Shown piece after piece: positions 51,193 to 59,893 of a stretch of 64,000 nt of DNA. The translations under genes were made by a program, and so were the position numbers. Every line of letters starts with the position of its first letter. Position 1 is the stretch's first letter. The DNA comes from Corynebacterium tuberculostearicum. GTDB lineage: Bacteria > Actinomycetota > Actinomycetes > Mycobacteriales > Mycobacteriaceae. The notes under the pieces were generated by a model. It saw only the letters and a program-made list of their open reading frames with translations. It did not search any database and was not told the origin of the DNA. The DNA lies in contig NZ_CP073092.1 of assembly GCF_030506365.1 (NCBI RefSeq), positions 558,001-622,000 of the forward strand. Reading direction: 5' to 3'.

Positions 51193-52560
51193 TTAGCGGG
51201 TTAGGCGGGATTCGGAACGGGCCATCTTGAGGTCAGAGACGACGTACAGGGCAATACCGATGGCGGCGACGGCCGCGAGGATCCACAACACGGTGTTATA
51301 GCTGGTGAGGTCCTGCAGCTTTGCCGTATAGGCAATGCCCAGTGGGATGGCGATATTGATGGTCAGGTTATAAAAGCCGATGGCGATGCCGGATTTGGCG
51401 GCGGTGATATTGCGCAGCGCGGTATTGACCAGCGGGGCGTACATCAGCGCAAAGCCGGAGGCAAAGGCCACGATGGCGAGAATGAGTACGGCGACGTGAA
51501 GCTGCACAAAGAGCGCGGCCGCCACTAGCGCGCCGGCGACCAGGGCGAAGGCGGTGTAGATGGTGGCGCGAGAGGACAAAACGGCACCGATTTTGCCGGA
51601 GAAAATGCCGATGAGGATGGCGCAAATATAGCCCGGGATCATCAGCAGGGAGGCCTTATCGATGTTCATGCCGTGCAGGTCATGTGCGGCAAATGGCAGC
51701 AGGAAGATAAAGCCCATCTGGGTGGAGTAGACAAAGAAGACCATGAGGATGGTCCACACGTAGCGGCCATTAGTAAAGAATTCCGGGGTGACCACGGGGT
51801 GCTTGGCGTCGCCGATGTGGATGATAAACCCCACGACGCCAAGGAAAGCAAAGATGAGCCATGCCCAGTTGAATTCCTGCATGAACATGGTCAGGCCGGT
51901 GGCGAAGACAGCGATGAATAACAGGCCCAAGGCGTCGAGGTGGCCTTCCACGGCCTCATCTTCTGGCACCAGCTTGATGATCGGCGGGATGGCCAGGATA
52001 AGGATGAGCGGGATGAGAAACATCGCCGTCCATGAGACATAGGTGGAAATAAAGCCGGAGGTCAACGCGCCAATGAGCAGGCCCGCCTGGAAGGCTGCGG
52101 TGGAAAAGCCGAGGTAGGTCTTTTGGTCGGCCTCGCTCAAGTGCTTGGTCACGTAAATGACATACAGCGTCTCCGCGGCAGCAAGGCCGGCAGTCTGGAT
52201 GAGGCGGCCGGTAAGCACCATGGGCCAGAAGCTGGAAAAGGCGAAGGCCAGAAGCGATCCCACGGCGATGAGGACAACGCCGGTGAGCATGAGCTTGCGG
52301 ATGGAGATGGAATCCGCCAGCGCGGCGTAGACCACGGCGCCGATGCCGATGATCACGCCGGCGAGGGAAGCCTGGAGGGAGGCGGTTTTAACGGAGATGT
52401 CCAGCGCCTGGGCGATCGGCATGGTCATCGTCTTAAAGCCGTTATCAATAACCAGCGAGAAGACGAAGACAAAGAGCAGGATAGGTACGGCAACCTTGGG
52501 GTTTATCGCGGAGCCTGTCCGCTTGTCCTGCGGGGAAGCGGTGGGGTGGGTGGACGTCAC
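51193..52560 (-). CDS. MFS transporter, probable nucleoside or deoxyriboside uptake
   Basis: The 455-residue protein has about twelve or more hydrophobic helices and a conserved MFS cytoplasmic-loop pattern ([15 protein letters not shown]). Because it sits between deoD and deoC, import of nucleosides or related sugars is the likely role; this is inferred from context, not sequence. The frame extends to 52611, but GTG 52560 ([13 protein letters not shown]) has an AGGA site and avoids overlap with deoD. Confidence 0.8.
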   Translation of the reverse strand: MTSTHPTASPQDKRTGSAINPKVAVPILLFVFVFSLVIDNGFKTMTMPIAQALDISVKTASLQASLAGVIIGIGAVVYAALADSISIRKLMLTGVVLIAVGSLLAFAFSSFWPMVLTGRLIQTAGLAAAETLYVIYVTKHLSEADQKTYLGFSTAAFQAGLLIGALTSGFISTYVSWTAMFLIPLILILAIPPIIKLVPEDEAVEGHLDALGLLFIAVFATGLTMFMQEFNWAWLIFAFLGVVGFIIHIGDAKHPVVTPEFFTNGRYVWTILMVFFVYSTQMGFIFLLPFAAHDLHGMNIDKASLLMIPGYICAILIGIFSGKIGAVLSSRATIYTAFALVAGALVAAALFVQLHVAVLILAIVAFASGFALMYAPLVNTALRNITAAKSGIAIGFYNLTINIAIPLGIAYTAKLQDLTSYNTVLWILAAVAAIGIALYVVSDLKMARSESRLTR

Positions 52561-52576
52561 GGCGGAGAGGATCCTT

Positions 52577-53302
52577 TTAGTCGAGCGCGTTGAGCGGAAG
52601 CGCGAGTTCAATCATGGTGCGGAAGGCGGTCTGGCGCTCTTCCGCGGAGAGGTGGGTATCGTGCACCAAGTTGTCGGAGACGGTGAAAAGCCCCAGGGCA
52701 TCGACGCCGGCCTCAGCCGCGGTGGCATAAAGCGCTGCGGATTCCATCTCTACGCCGAGCACACCCATGTGCGCCCAGCGCTCGTTCACGCTCTGGTCAA
52801 AGTTGTAGAAGATATCCGAGCTCAAAATATTGCCCACGTGGATGTGGGCCTGCTGCTTTTCGGCCTGATCCACCAAAGCCTTGAGGAGCTTCCACGAGGC
52901 GGTGGGCGCGTAGCTGCCCGGCAGGTTGTACTGGCTCAAGAAGTTGGAATCGGTGGAGGCCGAGGATGCGACGATGACATCGTGCAGCTCAATGTCTTCC
53001 TGCATGGCGCCAATGGAACCGACACGGATGAGCTTCTTTACGCCGTAGTTGTGGATGAGCTCCCAGGAGTAGATGCCGATGGAGGGAATGCCCATGCCGG
53101 AGCCCATGACGGAGATGGGCTTGCCGTTAAAAGTTCCGGTAAACCCCAGCATATTGCGCACACCGTTGAACTGGACGGTATCTTCCAGGAAGTTCTCGGC
53201 GATGAACTTCGCCCGCAGTGGGTCACCGGGCAGGAGGATGGTTTCCGCAATGGGCGCGCCCTGCGGATTGATGTGTGGGGTGGCAATATCGGTAGCGGAC
53301 AT
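52577..53302 (-). CDS. deoD: Purine-nucleoside phosphorylase, DeoD type
   Basis: DeoD splits purine (deoxy)nucleosides into base and (deoxy)ribose-1-phosphate. The 241-residue hexameric-type enzyme shows GDPLRAKFIAE, GSGMGIPSIGIYSWEL, RVGSIGA and VEMESAALY, with the catalytic Asp in TVSDNL. GAGGAG precedes ATG 53302. It is the first gene of the deoD - MFS - deoC - mutase operon. Confidence 0.95.
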   Translation of the reverse strand: MSATDIATPHINPQGAPIAETILLPGDPLRAKFIAENFLEDTVQFNGVRNMLGFTGTFNGKPISVMGSGMGIPSIGIYSWELIHNYGVKKLIRVGSIGAMQEDIELHDVIVASSASTDSNFLSQYNLPGSYAPTASWKLLKALVDQAEKQQAHIHVGNILSSDIFYNFDQSVNERWAHMGVLGVEMESAALYATAAEAGVDALGLFTVSDNLVHDTHLSAEERQTAFRTMIELALPLNALD

Positions 53303-53745
53303 ATCTGCGCTCCTCGGTATCGGGTGGGGGATTTTACAGACCAAGCTTAAACCCTCAGGGCCCCGAATCAATGGCCTTGTGTGCGGCCTTTCAACAACTG
53401 CGGAAAGCCTCACTGGACTCAGCCACCAGCGTGCGTGCCGAGGGGTCACTGCCGGCGGTGAGCATTGCCACGCTTGCCGACGCCCCTTTTTCCCACAACC
53501 GCCCAATCCACATGCCTTCACACTTCTGTCGGGGCACGGTAGGAGACGTGGCCGAGCGGCCCGCAGGGGTGGGCAGCCATGCCGTTTGTCTAACTGCCTT
53601 TAAAAGGCGCGAAAAGGTGTCACAGGAGCTATGCATTTTTGCGCTCTGACGTGGCGATTTGTGTAAAACGTAGAAAGCGGGTTAGATTATTGGAGTCCGC
53701 AACGGAGAGCACAACGAAATAGCGATGTGTTCAACGCTAGGATGT
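53303..53745. other. Gene-free region with tRNA-Ser-like fragment and dispersed element
   Basis: In these 443 bp I find no convincing coding sequence. GGAGACGTGGCCGAGCGG (53542-53559) looks like the 5' half of a serine tRNA but lacks any anticodon arm or T-arm. GCTTGCCGACGCCCC, a copy of the dispersed element, is at 53472-53486. TAGGAT (53738-53743) and TTAGATTAT (about 53682) are possible promoter elements for the tRNA operon. Confidence 0.55.
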
Positions 53746-53821
53746 GCCCCCTTAGCTCAGTCGGCAGAGCGTTTCCATGGTAAGGAAAAGGTCGACAGTT
53801 CGATTCTGTCAGGGGGCTCCA
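53746..53821 (+). tRNA. tRNA-Thr (GGT)
   Basis: Acceptor GCCCCCT (53746-53752) pairs with AGGGGGC (53811-53817), and CCA is encoded at 53819-53821. The anticodon GGT lies in CCATGGTAAGG. T-loop GTTCGATTC is present. It is first in a Thr-Met-Trp series upstream of secE. Confidence 0.95.
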
Positions 53822-53859
53822 TTCATGTTCGGAGGAAGAAATTCCCCCAAGGTGAATAT

Positions 53860-53931
53860 GGCGGTGTAGCTCAGTGGTAGAGCAAGCGACTCATAATCGC
53901 TGTGTCGCGAGTTCAATTCTCGCCATCGCTA
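53860..53931 (+). tRNA. tRNA-Met (CAT)
   Basis: Acceptor GGCGGTG (53860-53866) pairs with CATCGCT (53924-53930) with two G-T pairs. The anticodon is CAT in GACTCATAATC, and the T-loop is GTTCAATTC. Position and elements suggest the elongator form; a tRNA-Ile2 with modified CAT cannot be fully excluded. Confidence 0.92.
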
Positions 53932-53944
53932 CCGGGAAAGAAAG

Positions 53945-53966
53945 GCGCCCGCAGGGCGCTTTTTTA
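53945..53966 (+). terminator. Terminator after tRNA-Met
   Basis: GCGCCC (53945-53950) and GGGCGC (53954-53959) form a stem with a GCA loop followed by a run of six T. Confidence 0.85.
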
Positions 53967-54071
53967 TTACCGCGCTGAAGACGGCCCAGGCTGTGCCTAG
54001 TTTCGGATTGGAACTATGGCTCTGGTAAGGTCTTCAACGCTTGATGCTTAGGCATCAAGGAATAAAAGAAT

Positions 54072-54144
54072 AGGGGCGTGGCGCAATTGGTAGCGCAACG
54101 GTCTCCAAAACCGTAGGTTGCAGGTTCGAGTCCTGTCGCCCCTG
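54072..54144 (+). tRNA. tRNA-Trp (CCA)
   Basis: Acceptor AGGGGCG (54072-54078) pairs with CGCCCCT (54137-54143). The anticodon is CCA in TCTCCAAAA, and the T-loop is GTTCGAGTC. It lies about 200 bp before secE, a common arrangement in actinobacteria. Confidence 0.95.
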
Positions 54145-54151
54145 CACAGTG

Positions 54152-54181
54152 AACCCCGTCACCTCAGATGGCGGGGTTTCT
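54152..54181 (+). terminator. Terminator after tRNA-Trp
   Basis: AACCCCGTCA (54152-54161) pairs with TGGCGGGGTT (54169-54178) with one G-T pair, followed by T-rich sequence. Confidence 0.75.
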
Positions 54182-54351
54182 TCATGCCCTATTTTCTTCG
54201 TGACGCTTAGCCCGCCCACTTGTTATCAAAGCCACGCCTTGCAAATGCCGTGGTCAGCTTTTCATGCTGTGCAAGCTTTGCTAGGGTTGACAAAGTTATG
54301 GAGGTGCGCGCTAAGCGCCCTATTAGATTTAGTTCCCAAGGAGGGTTAGCT

Positions 54352-54684
54352 GTGAGCGATGAGCAGCAGCCGAAGAATTCGGGTGCATCGCGCCCGACCG
54401 GTAAGCGTCAGCTCTCTGGTGCGGCTACCACGTCCTCCGCGGACTACGCCGATAAGCACGTCGTCCGCGTCGAGGATAAGAACCACGATGACACCCCAGG
54501 TGGTGGCGTAGCCGCCTTCCCAGGCGAGGTCGTATCCGAGATGAAGAAGGTGGTGTGGCCTACCGCTAAGGAGATGCTGCAGTACACCCTCATTACCTTT
54601 GCGTTCCTTATCGTGCTGACCGTTTTGGTCTGGGGCGTTGACACCCTGGCTGGTCTCGGAGTTGAGCAGGTTCTCTCAGATTAG
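54352..54684 (+). CDS. secE: Preprotein translocase subunit SecE
   Basis: SecE is the essential clamp subunit of the SecYEG channel. The 110-residue protein has a hydrophilic N-terminal extension and the conserved FPGEVVSEMKKVVWPTAKEMLQYT segment, followed by one membrane helix (LITFAFLIVLTVLVWGVDTL). The start is GTG 54352 after AAGGAGG; the longer frame from 54220 lacks support. TTGACA at 54287-54292 is a candidate -35. A terminator separates it from nusG. Confidence 0.95.
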   Translation: MSDEQQPKNSGASRPTGKRQLSGAATTSSADYADKHVVRVEDKNHDDTPGGGVAAFPGEVVSEMKKVVWPTAKEMLQYTLITFAFLIVLTVLVWGVDTLAGLGVEQVLSD

Positions 54685-54705
54685 TAAGATAAGCGCATAA
54701 TCTTT

Positions 54706-54747
54706 TATCCCGCTGTTTCCGCTTAGAGGAACGGCGGGATACTTTTT
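54706..54747 (+). terminator. Terminator between secE and nusG
   Basis: TATCCCGC (54706-54713) pairs with GCGGGATA (54734-54741), with an inner TTCC/GGAA pairing, followed by CTTTTT. nusG therefore probably has its own promoter in 54748-54812 (TAGGCT, about 54766). Confidence 0.75.
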
Positions 54748-54812
54748 GCCCATACGCGGGCGGGTAGGCTGGTCCTACGCAACGCGCCGAGGAATTTTTT
54801 GGAGTAAGAATT

Positions 54813-55733
54813 ATGAGCGACGAGAATAACGTCGAAACCGTAGGCACCTCCCTGGAAGAGGCAATGCAGTCCAACGTGCAGGAGCAGGCGGCAGAGCACG
54901 CTAGCTCCGTGGAAGAAGCACAACAGGAAGACGCTACCCCAGCCGCTCCGGCAGCGGAGGAAGCTGAAGGAACGGCTGAGTCCACCGAGGCTGCAGGCGA
55001 GTCCGCCGACGCAGCGGAACCGGCAGCGACCGAAGCAGAGGCCGAGGGTGCAGCCCCTGAGGCCAGCGAAGACGAGTCCGAGGATGCCGCCTACCGCAAG
55101 CGCCTGCGCGCCTTTACCCGCGAACTGAAGAAGCAGCCGGGCCAGTGGTACATCATCCAGTGCTACTCCGGCTACGAAAACAAGGTAAAGACCAACCTGG
55201 ACATGCGCGCCCAGACCCTCGAGGTAGAAGATTCCATCTTCGAGGTCGTTGTACCTATTGAGCAGGTCCTGGAGAACAAGGACGGCAAGAAGAAGATCGT
55301 GAAGCGCAAGCTGCTGCCGGGCTACGTCCTGGTCCGCGCTGAGCTTAACGACGCCGCATGGTCCGTCATCCGCGAAACCCCAGGCGTGACCTCCTTCGTG
55401 GGCAACGAGGGCAATGCCACCCCGGTTAAGACCCGCGACGTGGCTAAGTTCCTGATGCCCAACGAGGCGCCGTCCACCAAGGGCGATGCTGCACCGAACG
55501 AGGCAGAGGGCGAGCAGGTTGTGGCTATGCCGGAGAAGGAAGTGGCCAAGAAGTACGCGCACGATTTCGAGGTGGGCGAGGCCGTGACCATCCTGTCCGG
55601 CCCGCTGGCCGCCGTATCTGCGACCATTTCCGAGATCGACCCGGAGACCGGCAAGATGCAGGGCTTGGTATCCATCTTCGGCCGCGAGACCCCAGTGGAG
55701 CTGTCGCCGACCGAGATCGAGCGCATCTCCTAA
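54813..55733 (+). CDS. nusG: Transcription termination/antitermination protein NusG
   Basis: NusG binds RNA polymerase and couples it to Rho or the ribosome. The 306-residue protein has an acidic, Ala/Glu-rich N-terminal extension (about 1-90) typical of actinobacteria. The NGN domain (GQWYIIQCYSGYENKVKTNL...KRKLLPGYVLVRAELN) and the KOW domain (VGEAVTILSGPLAAVSATISEID) follow. It starts with ATG after GGAG. A long GC-rich hairpin follows the gene. Confidence 0.95.
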   Translation: MSDENNVETVGTSLEEAMQSNVQEQAAEHASSVEEAQQEDATPAAPAAEEAEGTAESTEAAGESADAAEPAATEAEAEGAAPEASEDESEDAAYRKRLRAFTRELKKQPGQWYIIQCYSGYENKVKTNLDMRAQTLEVEDSIFEVVVPIEQVLENKDGKKKIVKRKLLPGYVLVRAELNDAAWSVIRETPGVTSFVGNEGNATPVKTRDVAKFLMPNEAPSTKGDAAPNEAEGEQVVAMPEKEVAKKYAHDFEVGEAVTILSGPLAAVSATISEIDPETGKMQGLVSIFGRETPVELSPTEIERIS

Positions 55734-55750
55734 AAAGTGATTTTGTGCAG

Positions 55751-55788
55751 GGCGCACGGTGTTCTAAACTGGAACGCCGTGCGCCTTT
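55751..55788 (+). terminator. Hairpin terminator after nusG
   Basis: GGCGCACGG (55751-55759) pairs with CCGTGCGCC (55777-55785), with an inner GTTC/GAAC pairing, followed by TTT. The 117 nt before rplK contain TATAAG as a possible promoter and could hold a leader; no regulatory fold could be assigned. Confidence 0.65.
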
Positions 55789-55905
55789 GGCGTGCGTATA
55801 AGAAAACGTTTCATCCTCCGGTGGCCCACTGAAGGTGAGCATCCGGACGGGATCCCGTTATTCATCGTGGCGGATATCCCGGTAACACAGGAAAGAGGTA
55901 ATTCG

Positions 55906-56349
55906 ATGGCTCCTAAGAAGAAGGTATCCGGTTTCATCAAGCTGCAGATCGAGGCAGGCGCCGCTAACCCGGCACCGCCAGTTGGCCCGGCACTGGGTGC
56001 CCACGGCGTCAACATCATGGAGTTCTGCAAGGCTTATAACGCCGCTACCGAGAACCAGCGTGGCAACGTGGTTCCGGTTGAGATCACCGTCTACGAGGAC
56101 CGTTCCTTCGACTTCAAGCTGAAGACCCCGCCGGCAGCTAAGCTGCTGCTGAAGGCCGCTGGCATCAAGAAGGGCTCCGGCGTCCCACACACCGACAAGG
56201 TCGGCTCTGTGTCTTGGGATCAGTGCAAGGAAATCGCAGAGACCAAGTTTGCGGACCTGAACGCACGTGACATCGAGAACGGCGCTCGCATCATCGCCGG
56301 TACCGCCCGCTCCATGGGCATCACCGTTGATGGCGCACCGGAGAAGTAA
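55906..56349 (+). CDS. rplK: 50S ribosomal protein L11
   Basis: L11 forms the GTPase-associated stalk base on 23S rRNA. The 147-residue protein shows [40 protein letters not shown] and the C-terminal rRNA-binding domain ([23 protein letters not shown]). The open frame begins at 55792, but ATG 55906 (MAPKKK) has AAAGAGG. It is the first gene of the rplKA unit. Confidence 0.97.
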   Translation: MAPKKKVSGFIKLQIEAGAANPAPPVGPALGAHGVNIMEFCKAYNAATENQRGNVVPVEITVYEDRSFDFKLKTPPAAKLLLKAAGIKKGSGVPHTDKVGSVSWDQCKEIAETKFADLNARDIENGARIIAGTARSMGITVDGAPEK

Positions 56350-56417
56350 AAACTTTATGTGGTAGGGCCAGCTACGGCCCGCCGAACACCACACCAATCC
56401 AGAAAAGGAATTGTTAA

Positions 56418-57122
56418 ATGAGCACCAAGTCTAAGGCTTATAAGGCCGCTGCGGAACTGGTAGATAAGTCCCGCCTGTACCGTCCGATCGAGGCTACCAA
56501 GCTGGCCAAGGAGACCTCCTCCAAGAACTTCGACGCCACCGTTGACGTCGTCTTCCGCCTGGGCGTTGACCCGCGCAAGGCTGACCAGCTGGTTCGCGGC
56601 ACCGTTTCCCTGCCTAACGGCACCGGTAAGGACGTTCGCGTTGCTGTCTTCGCTGAGGGCGAGAAGGCTACCGCCGCTCAGGAAGCTGGCGCTGACATCG
56701 TTGGCACCGCTGAACTGATCGAGCAGATCAACGAGGGCAACATCGATTTCGACGTTGCTATCGCTACCCCGGATCAGATGGCCAAGGTTGGCCGCGTTGC
56801 TCGCGTCCTGGGCCCACGTGGTCTGATGCCGAACCCGAAGACCGGCACCGTTACCGCAGACGTTGCTAAGGCAATCTCTGAGGTTAAGGGCGGCAAGATC
56901 TCCTTCCGTGTTGATAAGGCTGCTAACCTGCACGCCATCATCGGCAAGGCATCCTTCGATGCTGAGAAGCTGGCTGAGAACTACGGCGCCCTCATGGACG
57001 AGATCCAGCGCCTGAAGCCTTCTTCCGCTAAGGGCATCTACATCAAGCGCGCTACCATCTCCACCACCTCCGGCCCGGGCATCCCGGTTGACGGTTCCGT
57101 GGTCAAGGATTACACCGCGTAA
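56418..57122 (+). CDS. rplA: 50S ribosomal protein L1
   Basis: L1 forms the mobile stalk near the E-site and is a translational repressor of its own operon in many bacteria. The 234-residue protein shows [25 protein letters not shown], then [15 protein letters not shown]. Codon use is strongly biased to preferred codons, as for rplJ and rplL. A strong terminator follows at 57153-57185, ending the rplKA transcript. Confidence 0.97.
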   Translation: MSTKSKAYKAAAELVDKSRLYRPIEATKLAKETSSKNFDATVDVVFRLGVDPRKADQLVRGTVSLPNGTGKDVRVAVFAEGEKATAAQEAGADIVGTAELIEQINEGNIDFDVAIATPDQMAKVGRVARVLGPRGLMPNPKTGTVTADVAKAISEVKGGKISFRVDKAANLHAIIGKASFDAEKLAENYGALMDEIQRLKPSSAKGIYIKRATISTTSGPGIPVDGSVVKDYTA

Positions 57123-57152
57123 GCAGTTCTAACGCACTGCGTTCAAAGTTAA

Positions 57153-57185
57153 AGGGCTTCGAGGATTGCCTCGAAGCCCTTTTTC
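57153..57185 (+). terminator. Terminator of rplKA
   Basis: AGGGCTTCGAGG (57153-57164) and CCTCGAAGCCCT (57169-57180) form a perfect 12-bp stem with an ATTG loop followed by TTTTT. Confidence 0.92.
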
Positions 57186-57206
57186 TATGTCTTAGCCCGC
57201 CTGCAG

Positions 57207-58595
57207 CTACACGGCGTCAATATCGTCTGGCACCCAATCGCCGCCGTCGTAGTAGACGTTGCGTGCCAAAGGAATTTGGTGCGAAGCAGACTCCAGGATG
57301 TGCATAAAATATCCGGCTGTATTCGGAATGGCGAGGGTATCTCCTACGGCAATGCCATCCGGGAAGTCCAGTTCGCGGCGCAGGATAACCTCGTCTTCAA
57401 TGCAATAGGCACCCACCACAAAGCCGGTGCGTGGCTCGCGGGAGATTTCCTCTACTGGGCCGGCCGTAGGTACTAAGAGAGGGTCGAGCAGGATGTCATC
57501 TGCGGCGGTCCGGCACTGGGTGCGATTCATCGCCACGCCGATAAGGGGCAGGCCATCAGAGCGTTCTTTGAGGAAGCTCACCTCGGTGAGGATGACTCCG
57601 CAGCCGTCGAGGAGGCTGCGGCCGGGCTCCAGGTGAAGTGCGATGTTCCGCTCGCGCAGCGCCGTGCCAGCGGTGCTGTAGCCGCGGACCTCACCGGAGA
57701 GGAGCTGGTCCAGCCACTGACCGCGGGTCGGCTCCTGCCAGAAGGGGTAAGTATTGGACAGCGGATCCGCTTTCCACGTGAATGGTTCACCGGTACCAGC
57801 ACGTTGGGACGCGATGCGCTCGAGGTAATTCTCCCACTGCTCGCGGGATTCCAGGTAGCTCATGGGCACACCGCCGCCGATATCGATGAAACTAGCGGGC
57901 TGGCCCAACGCGCGTAAGTGCTCAACTAACGCAATAGCCTCTGCAAGGGCGGCTCGGCGGTCGGCCTCGCTATAGCCATGCAGGTGCACGTGGACGCCCA
58001 CAACACGAAGCTCCTGTGGCCACTCGGCTTGCCGCCATGCCGGCAGCCTTTCCCCGAAGCGGGTGGGAGGTAGGGAGTCCGGATCTGGAGCGAGGCGTGG
58101 CGCCACGTGGGCGGTGGTTTCTAAAGCCTGCGCGATGGCGGCGATGCGCTGGGATTCGGCGCGAGAATCACAAGAGATAGTAACTCCCCGCGAAACCGCG
58201 AGGCGGAGCAAGCCATCTGTTTTGATAGCGGCGCTGAGGATGATGCGCTCGGGGGCGACACCGCGGTCGAGCACTTGGCGGAGCTCGTTCTCGCTGGCTA
58301 CATCCACCCCGAGCCCGGCATCGCGCGCAGCATCGACAAAACACAGCGCCTTATTAGCCTTTCGTGCGAAAAACACCTGAGTCTCCACGTCGTGGGAAGC
58401 GCCCGCATTGAGCAACTCCTGGGCATTGTGGCGCAACGGCGCGGAATTCAACACGTTCACCGGCGAACCGTAGCGCGAGGTCAATGCGCTGACGTGCTGC
58501 GGGTTTTCGACAAGCTCACGCATCCACCGTTCCCACCGGGCTCGCAAGGGGACGGTGCCGTGGACGGATAGGGGTTCTACAGGGGTGGTGGTCAT
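57207..58595 (-). CDS. Y4yA-like PLP-dependent decarboxylase (fold type III)
   Basis: The 462-residue protein belongs to the diaminopimelate/ornithine decarboxylase fold, subgroup Y4yA. The PLP lysine lies in VFFARKANKAL, with HVHLHGYSE, the glycine loop FIDIGGGVPMSYL and the phosphate-contact LEPGRSLLDGCG following. The C-terminal active-site Cys motif of lysA-type enzymes appears changed (GAYCIEDE). SbnH of staphyloferrin B synthesis has the same fold. Its ATG overlaps the upstream gene (ATGA). It is the last of three coupled genes between rplA and rplJ. The substrate is unknown. Confidence 0.78.
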   Translation of the reverse strand: MTTTPVEPLSVHGTVPLRARWERWMRELVENPQHVSALTSRYGSPVNVLNSAPLRHNAQELLNAGASHDVETQVFFARKANKALCFVDAARDAGLGVDVASENELRQVLDRGVAPERIILSAAIKTDGLLRLAVSRGVTISCDSRAESQRIAAIAQALETTAHVAPRLAPDPDSLPPTRFGERLPAWRQAEWPQELRVVGVHVHLHGYSEADRRAALAEAIALVEHLRALGQPASFIDIGGGVPMSYLESREQWENYLERIASQRAGTGEPFTWKADPLSNTYPFWQEPTRGQWLDQLLSGEVRGYSTAGTALRERNIALHLEPGRSLLDGCGVILTEVSFLKERSDGLPLIGVAMNRTQCRTAADDILLDPLLVPTAGPVEEISREPRTGFVVGAYCIEDEVILRRELDFPDGIAVGDTLAIPNTAGYFMHILESASHQIPLARNVYYDGGDWVPDDIDAV

Positions 58596-59893
58596 GGGTT
58601 TCCTACTTTCTCCGCCCAGCGGGGGATGTCATCGTGCACGGAACGGTTAAGGGAGTCATGGCCGGGCAGGGAGAGCTCATTCATCCGGCCAATTTCCACC
58701 ACGCCAGCAACGTCGTGGAAGGGGGAGGGGGTGGCTTGGGGAGCAACGGTGGCGTCGATAAGCAGGTCCACGCCGCCTTTTTCCCGCCAAGAATCTATCT
58801 GCCCAGGCGTGCCTAGGTAGTCGGTATTCACCACACCGGAGTGGATCAACTCGAGCAGGCGCCTAGCTGTGACCGGTGGCGGACCAAAAGCCACGCGCTC
58901 AAGGGTGCGTGAAAGCTCGCGGAAGCCGGGCATGGGGCCATGCGCCTTGTGCCAATCGACGCACTCTTGGAATACCCCACGAAACGCCGCACCCACGGCC
59001 GCGGCCGGGGTGAGCGGACCGGTACCTTCGGCCGCACGGAGGGAAGCCTCGAGCTCAGCGACGGCATCGCCGGTGAAATCCTGACCGTCGATAACGGCGC
59101 CGAGTTCTGCAGTTGAGAAGTTACCGAATTCGCTTGCAGCCCCAATGAGGATCTCACGCAGCTCCGCGGCGTTGTCGATGTGCGCGCAGGCCTGCCGCCA
59201 CCGTGGTGACACCTCCGGCAGCGGTGTCTCTGGGGAGGGCTTTACCTCCATGAAGCGCCCACTGCGGCTAACCGGGTAGATGGTTTCGGCGGTATCGCCA
59301 TATAGCAGGCATACATCGATGAAGCTTAAGGCGGCACCGCGTACGCCGATCCGCCGTGCGGAGCTCGGTAGATCGGCACCGAAGTAGAGACCGGTGACTG
59401 GTACGCACGAGGCCTCATAGGCCAAGGAACCGGCGTGGAGATGGTCGTGGCCGGTGCAGACTAGAACCTCGTCAAAGGGGGCGTCATCGACTACGAACCC
59501 TTTTCCTTCGACGCTCACCTCGGTCACGCGGTGCGGCAGGTGCCGGATGCGAACGTGGGCCGGCGCGCGGCGTACTGCGGCGGACCAGGTATCGGCGAGG
59601 AATTGGCCCACCTGGGCCCGCGGTGGGAAGGCATCGGTGGTGTGTTCGCCGCGGCGGGTGCGCCAGGCGTTGAAATTATCGTGGGCCGTAGTGACGATGG
59701 CGCAGTTGACGTTGAGGCGCCACTGCGGTGGCTGCTGCGGACGGTAGACGGCGCCCGCACCGGCGGGGTAGGGGTCAAAGACGGTGACATCGAGTGGAAC
59801 GCGGGCGCGCTCGATGAGTTCCTCGACGGCCCACAGGCCGCGCGGTCCACCTCCAATGATGGCAATGCGGCGGGCAGGACGAGGAGAAGTCAC
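58592..59893 (-). CDS. FAD/NAD(P)-binding protein (NAD_binding_9 type)
   Basis: The 433-residue protein begins with the dinucleotide fold IAIIGGGPRGLWAVEEL and shows VYRPQQPPQWRLNVNC, typical of FAD-NAD(P)-binding proteins of the NAD_binding_9 group. It probably performs a redox step in the same pathway as its two PLP-enzyme neighbours. It starts with GTG 59893 overlapping the SbnA-like stop by 4 nt, and its own stop overlaps the decarboxylase start. The substrate is not identified. Confidence 0.75.
   Translation of the reverse strand: MTSPRPARRIAIIGGGPRGLWAVEELIERARVPLDVTVFDPYPAGAGAVYRPQQPPQWRLNVNCAIVTTAHDNFNAWRTRRGEHTTDAFPPRAQVGQFLADTWSAAVRRAPAHVRIRHLPHRVTEVSVEGKGFVVDDAPFDEVLVCTGHDHLHAGSLAYEASCVPVTGLYFGADLPSSARRIGVRGAALSFIDVCLLYGDTAETIYPVSRSGRFMEVKPSPETPLPEVSPRWRQACAHIDNAAELREILIGAASEFGNFSTAELGAVIDGQDFTGDAVAELEASLRAAEGTGPLTPAAAVGAAFRGVFQECVDWHKAHGPMPGFRELSRTLERVAFGPPPVTARRLLELIHSGVVNTDYLGTPGQIDSWREKGGVDLLIDATVAPQATPSPFHDVAGVVEIGRMNELSLPGHDSLNRSVHDDIPRWAEKVGNP

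Noticed and set aside
52343..53350. 335-residue plus-strand frame opposite deoD and the MFS gene
   Set aside because: deoD has all family residues in the other strand; this frame has no ribosome site or known motif.
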